Source: Caballeronia sp. INDeC2
GTDB lineage: Bacteria > Pseudomonadota > Gammaproteobacteria > Burkholderiales > Burkholderiaceae
DNA length: 64,000 nt
Assembly (NCBI RefSeq): GCF_023631325.1
Contig: NZ_JALQDG010000012.1
Span: forward strand, 124,001-188,000
Direction: 5' to 3'
The notes below the pieces were generated by a model. It saw nothing but the letters and a program-made list of their open reading frames with translations. It was not told the DNA's origin and did no database searches. Made by a program: the position numbers and the translations under genes. This document shows positions 56,051 to 64,000 of the stretch, piece after piece. Position 1 is the stretch's first letter, and each line of letters begins with the position of its first letter.

Positions 56051-56687
56051 GACTTCTCCTTTTGTTTCGCTTGTTGACTTCGCACAGTTGCTACTTCTCT
56101 CGTTTGCACTCCAAAACCGGAGCGCATTCCCAGCGGCTGGGCTACGACATCGAGCGGCTGCCCGTGGCCACGCGCGCCCAAGACCTGAAAGGCGCGGGCA
56201 TGACGGCGGCAAGCCGGCGAATGCGGCTCACGGTGCTGCGAGAGACTGGCGAAAGAAACAAACAGCGGCCGGTTGGTCGGGCGAAAAAAACCCGTCGGCT
56301 CGAATATGACCTGCCGCATGACGGCTGACTGGCGCGGCTCACGAACCCACATTGCGGGCTGCGGCGCGCTAAGAGCCTTGTCGTGCGGCGGCGAACGTCA
56401 ATTTAGCCCAGCGCGGCCATTAGCGCAAAGCATTTAACAACGAGGCCTTGCCCGAAGCCGTGCATATGCAACAGCAGCGTCTTCGCCGACACACGTCCGA
56501 CACACGTCCGTCACACCCCACGCACGCCGGACGCCGATCGATCTCATGTACCATCAACGCCATGCCGGCCGCCCGGACGCGCCGCTCGCGCGCCGCGCCG
56601 AACCTGTTCGTGGCGTTGTCCGCGCATCGCGATCGGGTAAGCTCGCGGGCACGCAGTTTTACCGCAGTTCGACGATTTACCGACGAG
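56051..56687. other. 637-bp divergent intergenic region
   Basis: Lies between the BON gene and the TAXI-like gene. Open frames here are basic low-complexity translations without ribosome-binding sites. It must contain both promoters; no convincing box, terminator or small RNA was recognised. Confidence 0.35.
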
Positions 56688-58163
56688 ATGACCCACCCAT
56701 CAGGAAACAATCCGGGCACCGATCCGGACGTCCCACCGGCACGCAAGCCGCAGCAGCGGATCGTCGCGCGCTTCGTCGCGATTTCCTGGCGCGATCTCGC
56801 GCTCACCTTCGGCCCGATCCTGCTCGTCTGCGCCGCCGCGCTCTATGTTGCCGTGCGGCTGATCCAGCCCGCGCCGCCGAGCACGCTGACCATCGCCGCC
56901 GGGCCGAAAGGCAGTTCGTTCTGGAACAGCGCGCAGAAATACAAGGCGATCCTCGCGCGCAACCGCGTGACGCTCAACGTGCTGGAGACGCAAGGCTCGC
57001 TCGACAACCTGACGCGTCTGGACGATTCGAAATCGAACGTCGATGTCGGTTTCGTGCAGGGCGGCCTCACCAAGCCCGGCACGACGCACGACAATCTCGA
57101 ATCGCTCGGCAGCGTGTCTTACGTGCCGCTCGCCGTGTTCTATCGCGGCGCGACGGTCGTCAACCGGTTGTCGGAGTTGAAGGGCAAGCGGCTCGCGATC
57201 GGCGCGGAAGGCAGCGGCACGCGCGTGCTCGCGCTGAATCTGCTGAAGGCGAACGGCATCGAACCGGGCGGCGACACGGAGTTGCTGCCGCTCGCCGGCG
57301 ACGAAGCCGCGAAAGCGCTCGAAGACGGCCAGGTCGACGCCGTCTTTCTGACAGGCGACTCCGCCCAGCCGCCGACGATGGCGAAGCTTCTGCGCACGCC
57401 GGGCATCCGCTTCATGGATTTCGTTCAGGCCGATGCCTACGCGCGCCGCTTCCCGTACCTGACGGAAATCGAGCTGCCGATGGGCGCGTTCGATTTTTCC
57501 CGCAACCTGCCGCCGCGCCCCGTCCACATGATCGCGCCGACAGCCGAGCTGGTTGCGCGCGACAGCCTGCATCCGGCGCTCTCCGATCTGCTGATCGAAG
57601 CCGCCCGCGAGGTGCACGGGCGCGCTAATCTGATGCAGCGCGCCAACGAATTCCCCGCGCCGCTCGCGCACGAATTCCGCATCAGCGACAACGCCGAGCG
57701 GTATTACAAATCGGGCAAGAGCTTCCTGTACCGCTCGCTGCCGTTCTGGCTCGCGAGCCTCGCCGATCGGGTGCTCGTCGTGCTGGTGCCGCTGATCGTG
57801 GTGCTGATTCCGGGCTTGCGGCTCATGCCGGGGCTGTACCGCTGGCGCGTGAAATCGCGTATCTATCGCTGGTATGGCGCGCTCATTGCAATAGAGCGGG
57901 AGGCGATCAGCGGCCCCGATACCGCCCAGCGCGACGCTTTGCTCGACCGCATCGACGCAATCGAGACGGCGGTGAATCGCATGAAGATGCCGCTCGCGTT
58001 CGCGGATCAGTTCTACGTGCTGCGCGAGCACATCGGCTTCGTGCGGGAGCGCCTCGCGAACGTGCCGGTCGCGCACGCCGGTAAAGCCCCTGCGCGCGGC
58101 GTGGCGCAATCGGATACATCCGGTGTCGCGGCGCGGGCAGACACGGAACAAGGCAGCACGTAA
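56688..58163 (+). CDS. Membrane-anchored TAXI-type TRAP solute-binding protein
   Basis: This 491-residue protein has an N-terminal membrane helix (LALTFGPILLVCAAALYVAV). A TAXI binding domain follows (STLTIAAGPKGSSFWNSAQKYKAIL, VDVGFVQGG, LKGKRLAIGAEGSGTR, QVDAVFLTGD). A second hydrophobic segment (DRVLVVLVPLIVVLIPGLRLMPGLY) leads into a cytoplasmic helical tail. It is larger than soluble TAXI proteins, and no TRAP DctQ/DctM gene is adjacent. It may be a sensor or an orphan transporter part. Confidence 0.85.
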   Translation: MTHPSGNNPGTDPDVPPARKPQQRIVARFVAISWRDLALTFGPILLVCAAALYVAVRLIQPAPPSTLTIAAGPKGSSFWNSAQKYKAILARNRVTLNVLETQGSLDNLTRLDDSKSNVDVGFVQGGLTKPGTTHDNLESLGSVSYVPLAVFYRGATVVNRLSELKGKRLAIGAEGSGTRVLALNLLKANGIEPGGDTELLPLAGDEAAKALEDGQVDAVFLTGDSAQPPTMAKLLRTPGIRFMDFVQADAYARRFPYLTEIELPMGAFDFSRNLPPRPVHMIAPTAELVARDSLHPALSDLLIEAAREVHGRANLMQRANEFPAPLAHEFRISDNAERYYKSGKSFLYRSLPFWLASLADRVLVVLVPLIVVLIPGLRLMPGLYRWRVKSRIYRWYGALIAIEREAISGPDTAQRDALLDRIDAIETAVNRMKMPLAFADQFYVLREHIGFVRERLANVPVAHAGKAPARGVAQSDTSGVAARADTEQGST

Positions 58164-58303
58164 TATCTATTGGAGGAAAGGAAGAATGGATGCGACGCCG
58201 CGAGCGCCGCATCCGCGATGCAGGACACGACAAAAAACGAACAAATGAGGCCCAGGCGCGCATCGGCGTGAGTAAGGCCAAGGAATCTCAGGGAGAAGGG
58301 AAC

Positions 58304-58963
58304 ATGAGTGCCCCGCATTCGGCCAGCAATGGCCAGCCGTACTTTTTCTTCGACTTCATTTCGCCGTTTTCGTACTTGCTGCTCGAACAGCATGAAAAAT
58401 GGCCGGACATGCCGTTCGAGCTCGTGCCCGTCCAGTTGATGAAGCTCCTCGATCGCTGGGGCCAGCCGCACGCCGCAACGATTCCCTCCAAGCGCGTCTT
58501 CACCTACCGGCACGCGCTGTTCCGCGCAGAACAACTGGGCATTCCGTTCAAGATGCCGCCCGCGCATCCCTTCGATCCCACCAAGGCGCTGCGGCTCGCC
58601 GTGCTGGCGAACGGCGAGATCGGCCGCGTGCGCGAGATCTTTCGCTACATCTGGCGCGAGGGGCGCGATCCGTCGACGCCGGAGGGCTTTCGCGCGTTGT
58701 GCGAGCACGTCGGCATGCCGGAGGGCGAGACGCGTATCGAGGACGAGGACATCAAGGCGAAGCTGCGCGACAACGACGACCGCGCCGTGTCGATGGGCGT
58801 CTTCGGCGTGCCGACCTTCCTCGTCAACGATCAGATCTTCTGGGGCGAGGACACGCTGCCGATGGTGCTCTACGTCGCGCGCTCGCCGAACTGGCTCGAC
58901 GGCGCGGAAGTGAAGCGCATCAGCGCGCTGCCGATCGCCCCGCGCGACGCCGATTTCGGCTGA
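58304..58963 (+). CDS. 2-hydroxychromene-2-carboxylate isomerase family protein (DsbA/kappa-GST fold)
   Basis: This 219-residue thioredoxin-fold protein has FFFDFISPFSYLLLEQHEKW at the N-terminus (the active Ser of kappa-class GSTs) and MGVFGVPTFLVNDQIFWGEDTLPM at the end. The founding member isomerises an intermediate of naphthalene breakdown with glutathione; most homologues have unknown substrates. GGGAGAAGGG supports ATG 58304. Confidence 0.9.
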   Translation: MSAPHSASNGQPYFFFDFISPFSYLLLEQHEKWPDMPFELVPVQLMKLLDRWGQPHAATIPSKRVFTYRHALFRAEQLGIPFKMPPAHPFDPTKALRLAVLANGEIGRVREIFRYIWREGRDPSTPEGFRALCEHVGMPEGETRIEDEDIKAKLRDNDDRAVSMGVFGVPTFLVNDQIFWGEDTLPMVLYVARSPNWLDGAEVKRISALPIAPRDADFG

Positions 58964-59101
58964 CGCCGGCGGGGCCGACGAGCGCGCCTATGCCGTGCAT
59001 AGCGCGCTCGCTATGGCGTCAAAAATGGATAAGCGTTTAACTCCGGGTGAGGGATCGCGAGTTCGCGCCCGCGCGTCCTGATTTCAACCGCTTCGCAAGC
59101 C

Positions 59102-60085
59102 ATGAACGATCCCGCCGACTCACTCGACATCTGGCTCATCCGCGTGCTGCGCACCCTGTTGCTGGAGCGCAGCGTGACGCAGACCGCGCAGCGGCTGAAC
59201 CAGACGCAACCGGCCATCAGCACCGCGTTGCGCCGCCTGCGGGAGATCCTGAACGATCCGATTCTCGTGCGCGGCAAGCAGGGCATGGTGCCGACCGAGT
59301 ACGGCGAATCGCTGCTCGCGCCCGCGCAGCGCGCGTTGCGGGAAGTGGAATTCGTCGCGACGCCGCACGGCGACTTCGACCCGGAAAGCTCGCGCCGCAC
59401 CTTTCGCGTCGCCGCGCCCGATTATCTGAACGATTTCTTCATGCCGACGCTCGTCGCGGCTTTTCGCGATGCGGCGCCGAATGCGCGTCTGGAGATCGAG
59501 TCGCTCACGCCGATGCGCGACCACGAGCGCATGCTCGACGAAGGCGAAATCGATCTGATGGTCGCCAACTGGACAAAGCCCGAGCCGCGCTTCGAACGCC
59601 AGGATCTGTTCACCGACGTATTCGTCTGCCTGATGCGCGCGAACCATCCGCTTGCACGCGAGCCGCTGACGGCGGAACGCTACGCGCTCGCCGCGCATCT
59701 CGCGCCGACGCCGTATAGCGGCGGCAGGCGGCATCCGATCGACATCGGCCTCGCGCGCGCGGGCATCGAGCGGCGCATCGTCACGACAATTCCCTACTTC
59801 GGGCTCGTGCCGCAAGTGCTGCTGCAGTCAGACCTCATCTTCACCGCGCCGCGCCGCTTCGCGCAGCACTATGCGGCGATGCTGCCGCTCGCGGTGCTCG
59901 ACTCGCCGGTGCCGTTTCCGCGCATCAAGTGCTATCAACTTTCGGTGCCGCAGCCCGATCAGCCGACGGATGTCGCGTGGCTGCGCACGCTGATGTCGAC
60001 CGTGTCGGATTCGCTCACCCGCAAGAAGAACGTTGCGCCCGCCTTAGAAGACGAAGCTCGCGAACTCGGCGAGCTCGCGAAGTAG
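59102..60085 (+). CDS. LysR-family transcriptional regulator
   Basis: This 327-residue LysR protein has helix-turn-helix TQTAQRLNQTQPAISTALRRLREILNDPILVRGKQGM and a PBP2_Nod-like effector domain (TFRVAAPDYLNDFFMPTLV, DEGEIDLMVANW). It runs in the same direction as the isomerase upstream and the AraC gene downstream. No specific target can be read from the sequence. Confidence 0.9.
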   Translation: MNDPADSLDIWLIRVLRTLLLERSVTQTAQRLNQTQPAISTALRRLREILNDPILVRGKQGMVPTEYGESLLAPAQRALREVEFVATPHGDFDPESSRRTFRVAAPDYLNDFFMPTLVAAFRDAAPNARLEIESLTPMRDHERMLDEGEIDLMVANWTKPEPRFERQDLFTDVFVCLMRANHPLAREPLTAERYALAAHLAPTPYSGGRRHPIDIGLARAGIERRIVTTIPYFGLVPQVLLQSDLIFTAPRRFAQHYAAMLPLAVLDSPVPFPRIKCYQLSVPQPDQPTDVAWLRTLMSTVSDSLTRKKNVAPALEDEARELGELAK

Positions 60086-60142
60086 CGCACGCCTGGCGGG
60101 ACTTCGGTACTATCCGGAACGACACCCTCGCCGACCGCTCAC

Positions 60143-61063
60143 ATGGACGCACTCGACAAACTGATCCAGCTTGCGAGCCTCGCCGGCGCGCTCGATCTGC
60201 GCTGCCTGCTGAGCGGCCCGCTGGAACTCGATCACGCGCCTGCGCCCGTCGGCGAAGCGGTGTATCACGTCGTGCTCGATGGCGCGTGCACGGTGCTTCG
60301 TAAAGGTCATGCGCCGCTGGAACTGAGGGCCGGCGACATCTTCTTTCTGCCGCGCGGAGACGCGCATGTGCTGAGCATTCAGGCCCGTGAAGCCGGCGCG
60401 TCAAAAACGGACATGGAAGTGCGCCACAACGGCGCGGTCACGGTGGAAAGCAATTGCGGCGGACGGCAGCCGGGCGTGGACTTGCTGTGCGGGCGCTTTC
60501 TCTACGCGCCGCGCGCGCTGCTGATCGATGTGCTGCCGGATGTGGTGCATGTGTCGTTCACGGACGCATCGGCGGCTTACCTCGCGCCGCTCGTACAGAC
60601 CATGCGCCGCGAGGCGGAAGAAGCGCAACTGGGCGCGCCGTCGATCGTCACGGCGCTGTCCACCGCGCTCTTTACGATGGTGTTGCGCGCATGGCTCGAA
60701 GGTCAGCCGTCGCTCGCGGGCGTGCTCGGACTGCTGGCGAACCGGCGGCTGGGCGCGTCGATCATTGCGATGCTGGAACGGCCCGCCGAGCCGTGGACGC
60801 TGGAAATGCTGGCCAAGGAAGCGGCCATGTCGCGCGCGACGTTCATGCGCGCGTTCTCCGCGCATTCGGACAGCTCGCCGCTGGCGTTGCTGAGCCACGT
60901 GCGCATGCAGCTCGCGAGCACGATGCTCACGCATACGAAAAAGAGCATCGCGGATGTCGCGGCGGATGTGGGATATCAGTCCGAGGCGGCGTTTTCGAAG
61001 CGGTTCAAGGAGCTTTATGGGGTGGCGCCGGGGAGGTTTCGGGCGGCGAATGGGCTGGGCTGA
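60143..61063 (+). CDS. AraC-family regulator with cupin_6 sensor
   Basis: This 306-residue regulator has an N-terminal cupin_6 domain (YHVVLDGACTVL, ELRAGDIFFLPRGDAHVL) and a C-terminal AraC domain (LAKEAAMSRATFMRAFSAHSDSSPLALLSHVRMQLAS, IADVAADVGYQSEAAFSKRFKELYGVAPGRFR). Members of this class often control neighbouring reductases or dehydrogenases. Its stop is adjacent to the converging DUF4236 gene. Confidence 0.9.
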   Translation: MDALDKLIQLASLAGALDLRCLLSGPLELDHAPAPVGEAVYHVVLDGACTVLRKGHAPLELRAGDIFFLPRGDAHVLSIQAREAGASKTDMEVRHNGAVTVESNCGGRQPGVDLLCGRFLYAPRALLIDVLPDVVHVSFTDASAAYLAPLVQTMRREAEEAQLGAPSIVTALSTALFTMVLRAWLEGQPSLAGVLGLLANRRLGASIIAMLERPAEPWTLEMLAKEAAMSRATFMRAFSAHSDSSPLALLSHVRMQLASTMLTHTKKSIADVAADVGYQSEAAFSKRFKELYGVAPGRFRAANGLG

Positions 61064-61064
61064 G

Positions 61065-62015
61065 TCAGCGAAAATCGGAGCGGTAATACGCGCGCTGATG
61101 ATCGGCGGGCGCCGCGTTTTCCGTTGCTGTGGAAGCCGGGGCGTCATGATGTGGCGGGACTAACGATGAGAAAGCCGCAGCCGCCGCGGCAACGATCGCG
61201 ACGCGCACCAAGACACCGATCCATGTCCGATCGCGTTTGAGCGCGAGATCAGGGCGCGGGGAAAGTTGCTTGACAACCAACGCGTCGAATTGCGTGTCGA
61301 TACCGCCGATTCCGTTCAACAGCGCTGACTTCCTGTTTTCATACGCGACGAACCTGCGGCCGCCCCAGCACGCGGCGGCGATCAACAGCAACGCGCCCAG
61401 CAATCCCACTGGAAGAAGAAAGCTCCCCAACAGTCCCAGCACGAACGGACCGCTGAAGGTCGGCTTCGCCGGCAGAGACTGCACCTTGCTCTCGGCCGAT
61501 GCGACGACCTCGTTGAGCGCGCGATACGCGCCGTGCCGGCTGGCGCATGCCGACTCGATCGCGTAAGCCGCGCGCATCGCCTTCTCCTTTTCGGCGAGCG
61601 ATATCGAGCCGATATCGGTAGCGAGACGGGCGGCCTTGTGCACGATTTCCAACTCCGGCGACAGGCTTTCGATGAACGCCTTGTGCTCGACGAGTTCCGT
61701 CGCTTCGCCGAGATTCGCTTCGCTTACATAGATGCCGTGCGAAAGAAAGTAGCCGCGCAGCGCGCACACGACGCGCTCCTGCACGCACAGTCTGAATTCG
61801 AGCGATGCCGCTTGCCTGCGCGACGGCTGTCGCGGGCCTTTCGATTTGAGGTTGGTGACGTGGTAGATGCCGGTGCCCGGAATGCTCGTCGTGATGCGGC
61901 CGCGCGTGTTGTAAGTGAAACCTTTTACGCCGATCGAGGTGCTGATTCCGCTCTTGCTCAGCTTGACACGCACGCCGGGCAATATCTTGATGCTCTTGCG
62001 AAAACCGAATCCCAT
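61065..62015 (-). CDS. DUF4236-domain membrane protein
   Basis: This 316-residue protein begins with the DUF4236 domain (MGFGFRKSIKILPGVRVKLSKSG, GRITTSIPGTGIYH), found at the N-terminus of many uncharacterised bacterial proteins. A helical middle follows, then two hydrophobic stretches (FVLGLLGSFLLPVGLLGALLLIAAACW and VLVRVAIVAAAAAAFSSLV). AGGGAAGC precedes ATG 62015. Function unknown; membrane-associated. Confidence 0.85.
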   Translation of the reverse strand: MGFGFRKSIKILPGVRVKLSKSGISTSIGVKGFTYNTRGRITTSIPGTGIYHVTNLKSKGPRQPSRRQAASLEFRLCVQERVVCALRGYFLSHGIYVSEANLGEATELVEHKAFIESLSPELEIVHKAARLATDIGSISLAEKEKAMRAAYAIESACASRHGAYRALNEVVASAESKVQSLPAKPTFSGPFVLGLLGSFLLPVGLLGALLLIAAACWGGRRFVAYENRKSALLNGIGGIDTQFDALVVKQLSPRPDLALKRDRTWIGVLVRVAIVAAAAAAFSSLVPPHHDAPASTATENAAPADHQRAYYRSDFR

Positions 62016-62124
62016 CGCTGCTTCCCTTACTCAAATCGCCGATCACGACATGTTAGGGATGCAGCGCTTATCGATCTATCCGATAGTTCAGAAAAGACAG
62101 TCACGGGAAGCGAAACGATGCGCT

Positions 62125-62631
62125 TCAGGCGGTCACGCGGATTCTCCGTAACGCTTCGGGCCCCACCCGTACGCCCATCTCCCTCACCCTCAACAACTGC
62201 GCCGCGACCGCCATTCCGATCGACCACGGCGCCTTATCGACGATCCCTTCCACGCCGATCGGACACGTGATCTCCGGCAGCCGCTCCGCCGCCACCCCGC
62301 GCTCCATCAGACGCCGTTCGAACTTCACGCGCTTCGTCTTCGACCCGATCAAACCGAAGTAAGCGAAGTCATCCCGCCGCATGATGCGTTGCGTGAGCGA
62401 AAAGTCCAGCGAATGATCGTGCGTCATCACGATGAAATACGTACCCGCTGGCGCCTCGTCGACGATCGCATCGGGTAAATCGGTCGCTTCGATCTGCACG
62501 TTCGCCGGGACTTCGTCGGGGAAGAGTTCGTCGCGCGCATCCACCCACTGCACGACGCACGGCAGCGTACCGAGCACCTTCACGAGCGCATGGCCGACGT
62601 GGCCCGCCCCGAACAGGACGACGTGCATCAT
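62125..62631 (-). CDS. xdhC: Xanthine dehydrogenase accessory protein XdhC, C-terminal domain only
   Basis: The 168-residue reading has the XdhC Rossmann domain: VVLFGAGHVGHALVKVLG, YFIVMTHDHSLDFSL, DFAYFGLIGSKTKRVKFERRL and CPIGVEGIVDKAPWSIGMAVAAQLL. The usual N-terminal XdhC/CoxI domain of about 80 residues is absent, because the upstream bases encode the end of xdhB in another frame. XdhC inserts the sulfurated Moco into xanthine dehydrogenase. The ATGATG start overlaps the xdhB stop by four bases, so it is translationally coupled. Confidence 0.85.
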   Translation of the reverse strand: MMHVVLFGAGHVGHALVKVLGTLPCVVQWVDARDELFPDEVPANVQIEATDLPDAIVDEAPAGTYFIVMTHDHSLDFSLTQRIMRRDDFAYFGLIGSKTKRVKFERRLMERGVAAERLPEITCPIGVEGIVDKAPWSIGMAVAAQLLRVREMGVRVGPEALRRIRVTA

Positions 62632-64000
62632 GACCGTGCGCTCCTCACCGCGTGGACCGCCTTGAGGATCTCTTCCGCCGTCGCGGGGGCGTTCAACGGC
62701 GGATTCACCTTGTGATCGCCGACCGCGGAAACGGCGTCGCGGATCGCGAAGAACACCGAGAACGGCAACAAGAGCGGCGGCTCGCCCACGGCCTTCGAGC
62801 GATGGATGCTGTCCTCCGCGTTGCGGTTCCTGAACAGATCGACGCGGAAATCGGCGGGCATGTCGTTCGTCGTCGGAATCTTGTAGGTGGACGGCGCGTG
62901 CGTCATCAGCTTGCCCTTGTCGTTCCACCAGAGTTCCTCCGTCGTGAGCCAACCCATGCCCTGCACGAACGCGCCTTCGACCTGGCCTTTATCGAGCGCC
63001 GGATTCAGCGATGCACCCACGTCGTGCAGCGCGTCCGCGCGCAGCACACGCATTTCGCCGGTCAGCGTATCGATCACCACTTCCGACACCGCCGCGCCGT
63101 ACGAGTAGTAGAAGAACGGGCGGCCCTGCATCGTCGCCTGATCCCAGTAGAGCTTGGGCGTCGCGTAGAAGCCGTCGGACCACAACTGCACGCGCGCGAG
63201 ATACGCCTTCTGCACGACTTCGCCGAACGGAATCGCATCGTCGCCGACCATCACGCGATCGTTCGCGAAGCGCACCTGCGCGGGCGTAATCGTGCCGCCG
63301 CCGAACTTCTCGGCAGCGAACTTCGCGAGCCGTTCGCGCAACTGGCGCGCGGCGTCTTGCGCGGCCTTGCCGTTCAGATCCGTTCCCGTCGATGCCGCCG
63401 TGGCCGATGTATTCGCGACCTTGCTCGTGTCCGTGGCCGTCACGCGCACGCGCTCGAAGTTCACGCCGAGTTCATGCGCGACGACTTGCGCGACCTTCGT
63501 GTTCAGGCCCTGCCCCATCTCGGTGCCGCCGTGGTTCACGAGCATCGAGCCATCGGTATAGATGTGAACCAGCGCGCCCGCCTGGTTGAAGTGCGTCACG
63601 TTGAAAGCGATGCCGAACTTCACCGGCGTCAGCGCAAGACCCTTCTTCAGGATTTCATTGTTTGCGTTGAACTCGTTGATGGCCGTGCGCCGCCGACGAT
63701 AATCGCTCGTCTCTTCGAGTTCGGCGATCAGTTCGTGGATGACGTTGTCTTCGACCGTCTGGCCATAAGGCGTCTTGTTGTTTTCCGTCTTGCCGTAGAG
63801 ATTCGCGCGGCGCACGTCGAGCGAATCTTTTCCGACCGAGCGCGCGACGTTGTCCAGGATGTACTCGATCGCGAACGCGCCCTGCGGCCCGCCGAAGCCG
63901 CGAAACGCGGTGTTCGACTGCGTGTTCGTCTTGCCGCAATAGCCTTCGATCTTCACGTCCGACAGCCAGTACGCGTTGTCGAAGTGGCAGACGGCGCGCG
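62628..64000 (-). CDS. xdhB: Xanthine dehydrogenase, molybdopterin-binding large subunit (5' part off the window)
   Basis: This partial frame of about 457 residues reads from the right edge (RAVCHFDNAYWLSDVKIEG) to TGA at 62628. It shows SNTAFRGFGGPQG, NHGGTEMGQGLNTKVAQVVAHELG and the late EPPLLLPFSVFFAIRDAV with the catalytic Glu region. The enzyme oxidises hypoxanthine and xanthine to urate in purine breakdown; the small FAD/FeS subunit gene should lie upstream, outside the window. xdhC follows directly. Confidence 0.95.
   Translation of the reverse strand, partial: RAVCHFDNAYWLSDVKIEGYCGKTNTQSNTAFRGFGGPQGAFAIEYILDNVARSVGKDSLDVRRANLYGKTENNKTPYGQTVEDNVIHELIAELEETSDYRRRRTAINEFNANNEILKKGLALTPVKFGIAFNVTHFNQAGALVHIYTDGSMLVNHGGTEMGQGLNTKVAQVVAHELGVNFERVRVTATDTSKVANTSATAASTGTDLNGKAAQDAARQLRERLAKFAAEKFGGGTITPAQVRFANDRVMVGDDAIPFGEVVQKAYLARVQLWSDGFYATPKLYWDQATMQGRPFFYYSYGAAVSEVVIDTLTGEMRVLRADALHDVGASLNPALDKGQVEGAFVQGMGWLTTEELWWNDKGKLMTHAPSTYKIPTTNDMPADFRVDLFRNRNAEDSIHRSKAVGEPPLLLPFSVFFAIRDAVSAVGDHKVNPPLNAPATAEEILKAVHAVRSARS

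Overview
The window looks like chromosomal DNA of a Burkholderiaceae bacterium, most likely the Paraburkholderia/Caballeronia/Burkholderia group. Supporting signs are the very high GC and codon bias, the algH-yqgF-pyrR-pyrB-pyrC' operon, a DUF4148 secreted protein, a 3-hydroxybutyrate-oligomer hydrolase (polyhydroxybutyrate metabolism) and DUF2242 and BON small exported proteins. No rRNA, tRNA or CRISPR array was seen.

Layout. (1) 1-8.1 kb: a minus-strand surface-polysaccharide operon with dTDP-L-rhamnose synthesis (rfbB-A-C-D), a GT2 glycosyltransferase, an ABC-2 exporter pair (wzm/wzt) and a large multidomain glycosyltransferase cut by the left edge. (2) 8.4-22.1 kb: core housekeeping genes: apaH; a minus-strand operon algH-yqgF-pyrR-pyrB-pyrC'-plsC; a photolyase; a PilL-like orphan; rubredoxin; a ThiD-like kinase; DUF72; and groES-groEL under a CIRCE operator. 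(3) 22.1-31.4 kb: an iron-siderophore block with an AraC regulator, a TonB receptor behind a Fur-like site, an ATPase, binding protein and permease importer, and a PvdE-type exporter. No peptide synthetases are present. (4) 31.4-45.8 kb: an accessory region opening with a broken integrase and a Rap1a/Tai-like protein. It then carries SDR, peroxiredoxin, Old Yellow Enzyme and LysR genes, and a 4-nitrobenzoate module: LysR (pnbR-like), nitroreductase (pnbA-like) and hydroxylaminobenzoate lyase (pnbB). CMD, cupin, MocR and HD genes follow. Three copies of a dispersed non-coding repeat mark the seams of regions 3 and 4 at 22.1, 38.2 and 45.55 kb. (5) 45.8-51.3 kb: clcA, marR, and a hypochlorite/methionine-oxidation module: methionine-rich peptide (mrpX-like), molybdopterin reductase (yedY-like) and cytochrome b (yedZ-like), divergent from an ECF sigma factor (sigF) and its membrane anti-sigma factor (nrsF). 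(6) 52-64 kb: core-like genes ending in xdhC and a partial xdhB.

How the parts work together. The two most informative regulatory readings come from the bases themselves. First, two divergent promoters of the form GTAAC(C/G)-N16-CGAA lie between yedZ and sigF, implying that SigF drives both its own operon and the repair/scavenging operon. Second, a perfect T-N11-A dyad, TGCAT-N3-ATGCA, occurs once upstream of the pnbA-like gene and once upstream of pnbB, suggesting one LysR regulator controls both steps from 4-nitrobenzoate to protocatechuate. The dispersed repeat carries an iterated GTTCA-N8-TGAAC-type dyad whose function I cannot assign.
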